DNA of 64,000 nt from a bacterium. Lineage in GTDB: Bacteria > Desulfobacterota > Binatia > Binatales > Binataceae. This document shows positions 63,256-64,000 of the stretch, one piece after another. The notes under the pieces are model-generated. The model was not told the DNA's origin, did no database searches, and worked only from the letters and a program-made list of their open reading frames with translations. The first letter of the stretch is position 1. Every line of letters starts with the position of its first letter. The stretch covers positions 1-64,000 of the forward strand of contig JADBKU010000020.1 in NCBI GenBank assembly GCA_014896235.1, in the 5' to 3' direction. Both the position numbers and the translations under genes were made by a program.

Positions 63256-63641
63256 GAATCAACTTCAGCCACTACTACGTCGAGCCGCGGCCGCTCCAAG
63301 TTTTCATGCCAATCACAGCAACAATTACGGGATATGTAAACAATTATTTCAATTTAACGTTCTTTGAGTCGCAAAAGGAATTTCGGCTCTGGATATGCTT
63401 ATTTCCGTCATTGCCGGTCTTTAATGGCCAATCAAAGGCCATTTCCATGCAATAGTGGATAAGCGTGTCGAGCGAGTGGTTCGATTTATGATTTCCATTA
63501 GTCGTGAAAGCGACCGGATATCGTGCCGATTGGCGTAATCGCAAATGGATAACCCGCCGTGCAGGCATCGTACTTGGTATGGTTGTGATTCCCGTCTGCC
63601 GCGCCTCGACGCGTCCGGTTAGTGCAGCACAAGCGGGGTGT
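63256..63641. other. AT-rich non-coding stretch
   Basis: 386 bases. It holds the upstream region of the 61-residue gene and the region after the FMN reductase. A short palindrome (atggcc ... ggccat at about 63425-63441) is visible. No gene recognised; open frames on either strand have no protein pattern. Confidence 0.5.
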
Positions 63642-64000
63642 CTAACGCCGGCGTGCGGCCAGCGGAAGCGGCCCCAACGAACCCGAAGCGGCGGGTGCGG
63701 CCGCGCGCAGCCGCACCAGGGCATCGATTAGCGCGGCGAGATCGTCCATCACAGCCTGCGTTGGCAAGCCATCGACGAAATCCGCCGATGATAAATAAAT
63801 TCCCGTCGGCGCGGTCATCGCGCCGAACCAGGTCAGCACGTCCCGCAGATGCCATTCCGCGCCAAGAAAATGATGCGCCGTCGCGCCCATCGCGATTATC
63901 CCGCACGGCTTGCCCATCAGCGCCTCGACCGGAACGTGATCGAGCAGATTCTTCAGCGACCCGGTGAAGCTCGCCCGATAAACCGGCGTCGCAAGCACGA
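63642..64000 (-). CDS. NADPH-dependent FMN reductase family protein (partial)
   Basis: The gene runs off the window end, so the N-terminus with the first FMN loop is missing. The visible part reads LATPVYRASFTGSLKNLLDHVP (a strand-turn-helix of the flavodoxin-like FMN-binding site), GKPCGIIAMGATAHHFLGAEWHLRDVLTWFGA, and a variable C-terminus rich in Ala. It matches SsuE/MsuE/azoreductase-type reductases. It could feed reduced flavin to LLM or HpaB oxygenases. Confidence 0.8.
   Translation of the reverse strand, partial: VLATPVYRASFTGSLKNLLDHVPVEALMGKPCGIIAMGATAHHFLGAEWHLRDVLTWFGAMTAPTGIYLSSADFVDGLPTQAVMDDLAALIDALVRLRAAAPAASGSLGPLPLAARRR

Overview
The window is 64 kb of high-GC DNA (roughly 60-65 % by eye) from a Gram-negative bacterium. 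LptD/LptE, BamD, OmpA-type lipoproteins, MlaC, Lnt and a large porin all imply a full outer membrane with LPS. No rRNA, tRNA or CRISPR array was seen. The mix of LLM-class oxidoreductases, MaoC hydratase, CoA transferase, class I PHA synthase, Rieske oxygenase and meta-cleavage genes suggests an uncultured soil or sediment heterotroph; Candidatus Binatia/Binatota is one guess, but no marker here proves a phylum.

Layout. 1-5400: lower-GC segment with lptD and lptE bracketed by two near-identical IS3-family remnants, then an istB remnant and an IS21-type end. 5825-10049: BON protein, M20 peptidase, bamD with a C-terminal extension, trmB. 10149-14885: tightly packed minus-strand operon resembling homoprotocatechuate meta-cleavage (hpaE, hpaD, a DapA-like aldolase, hpaB). 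15469-20569: Rieske oxygenase, double-BON protein, OmpA lipoprotein with 23 consecutive prolines, CoA transferase, NTF2-like protein; a small MITE-like element starts at the stop codon of the last gene. 20825-24523: di-iron ferritin-like protein with a coupled partner, a frameshifted LLM oxidoreductase, and prfB with the classical programmed +1 frameshift. 24640-28491: phoH-ybeY-X-lnt, where X is an unrecognised gene at the position usually held by corC. 28583-39767: SDRs, cytochrome c, sodB, permease, mlaC, threonine aldolase, CbbQ-type ATPase, cysS, a free-standing LeuA dimer domain, fabG and erpA. 39937-44836: queG, sirB1-like and lutBCA. 44957-46809: phaC followed by a 37-residue ORF. 47094-54972: phosphotransferase, GST, zinc-ribbon/TPR protein, class II aldolase, CocE hydrolase, PPi-type phosphofructokinase. 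55210-59275: pstS, a small exported protein, porin, BamE-like protein and a small lipoprotein. 59386-64000: MaoC hydratase, a second frameshifted LLM gene, 6-phosphogluconate dehydrogenase, a 61-residue protein and a partial FMN reductase.

How genes fit together. Envelope biogenesis is spread over the window (lptDE, bamD, lnt, mlaC, ompA). The hpa-like operon would hydroxylate an aromatic acid, open the ring and oxidise the semialdehyde, but the usual downstream hpa genes are absent. Lactate oxidation (lutBCA), PHA storage and PPi-glycolysis/6PGDH indicate flexible carbon handling. The pstS-porin block looks like a phosphate or anion uptake unit without its ABC permease. Several repeat families recur: REP-like palindromes, a MITE with terminal inverted repeats, and two long perfect GC-rich hairpins with 5-nt loops.
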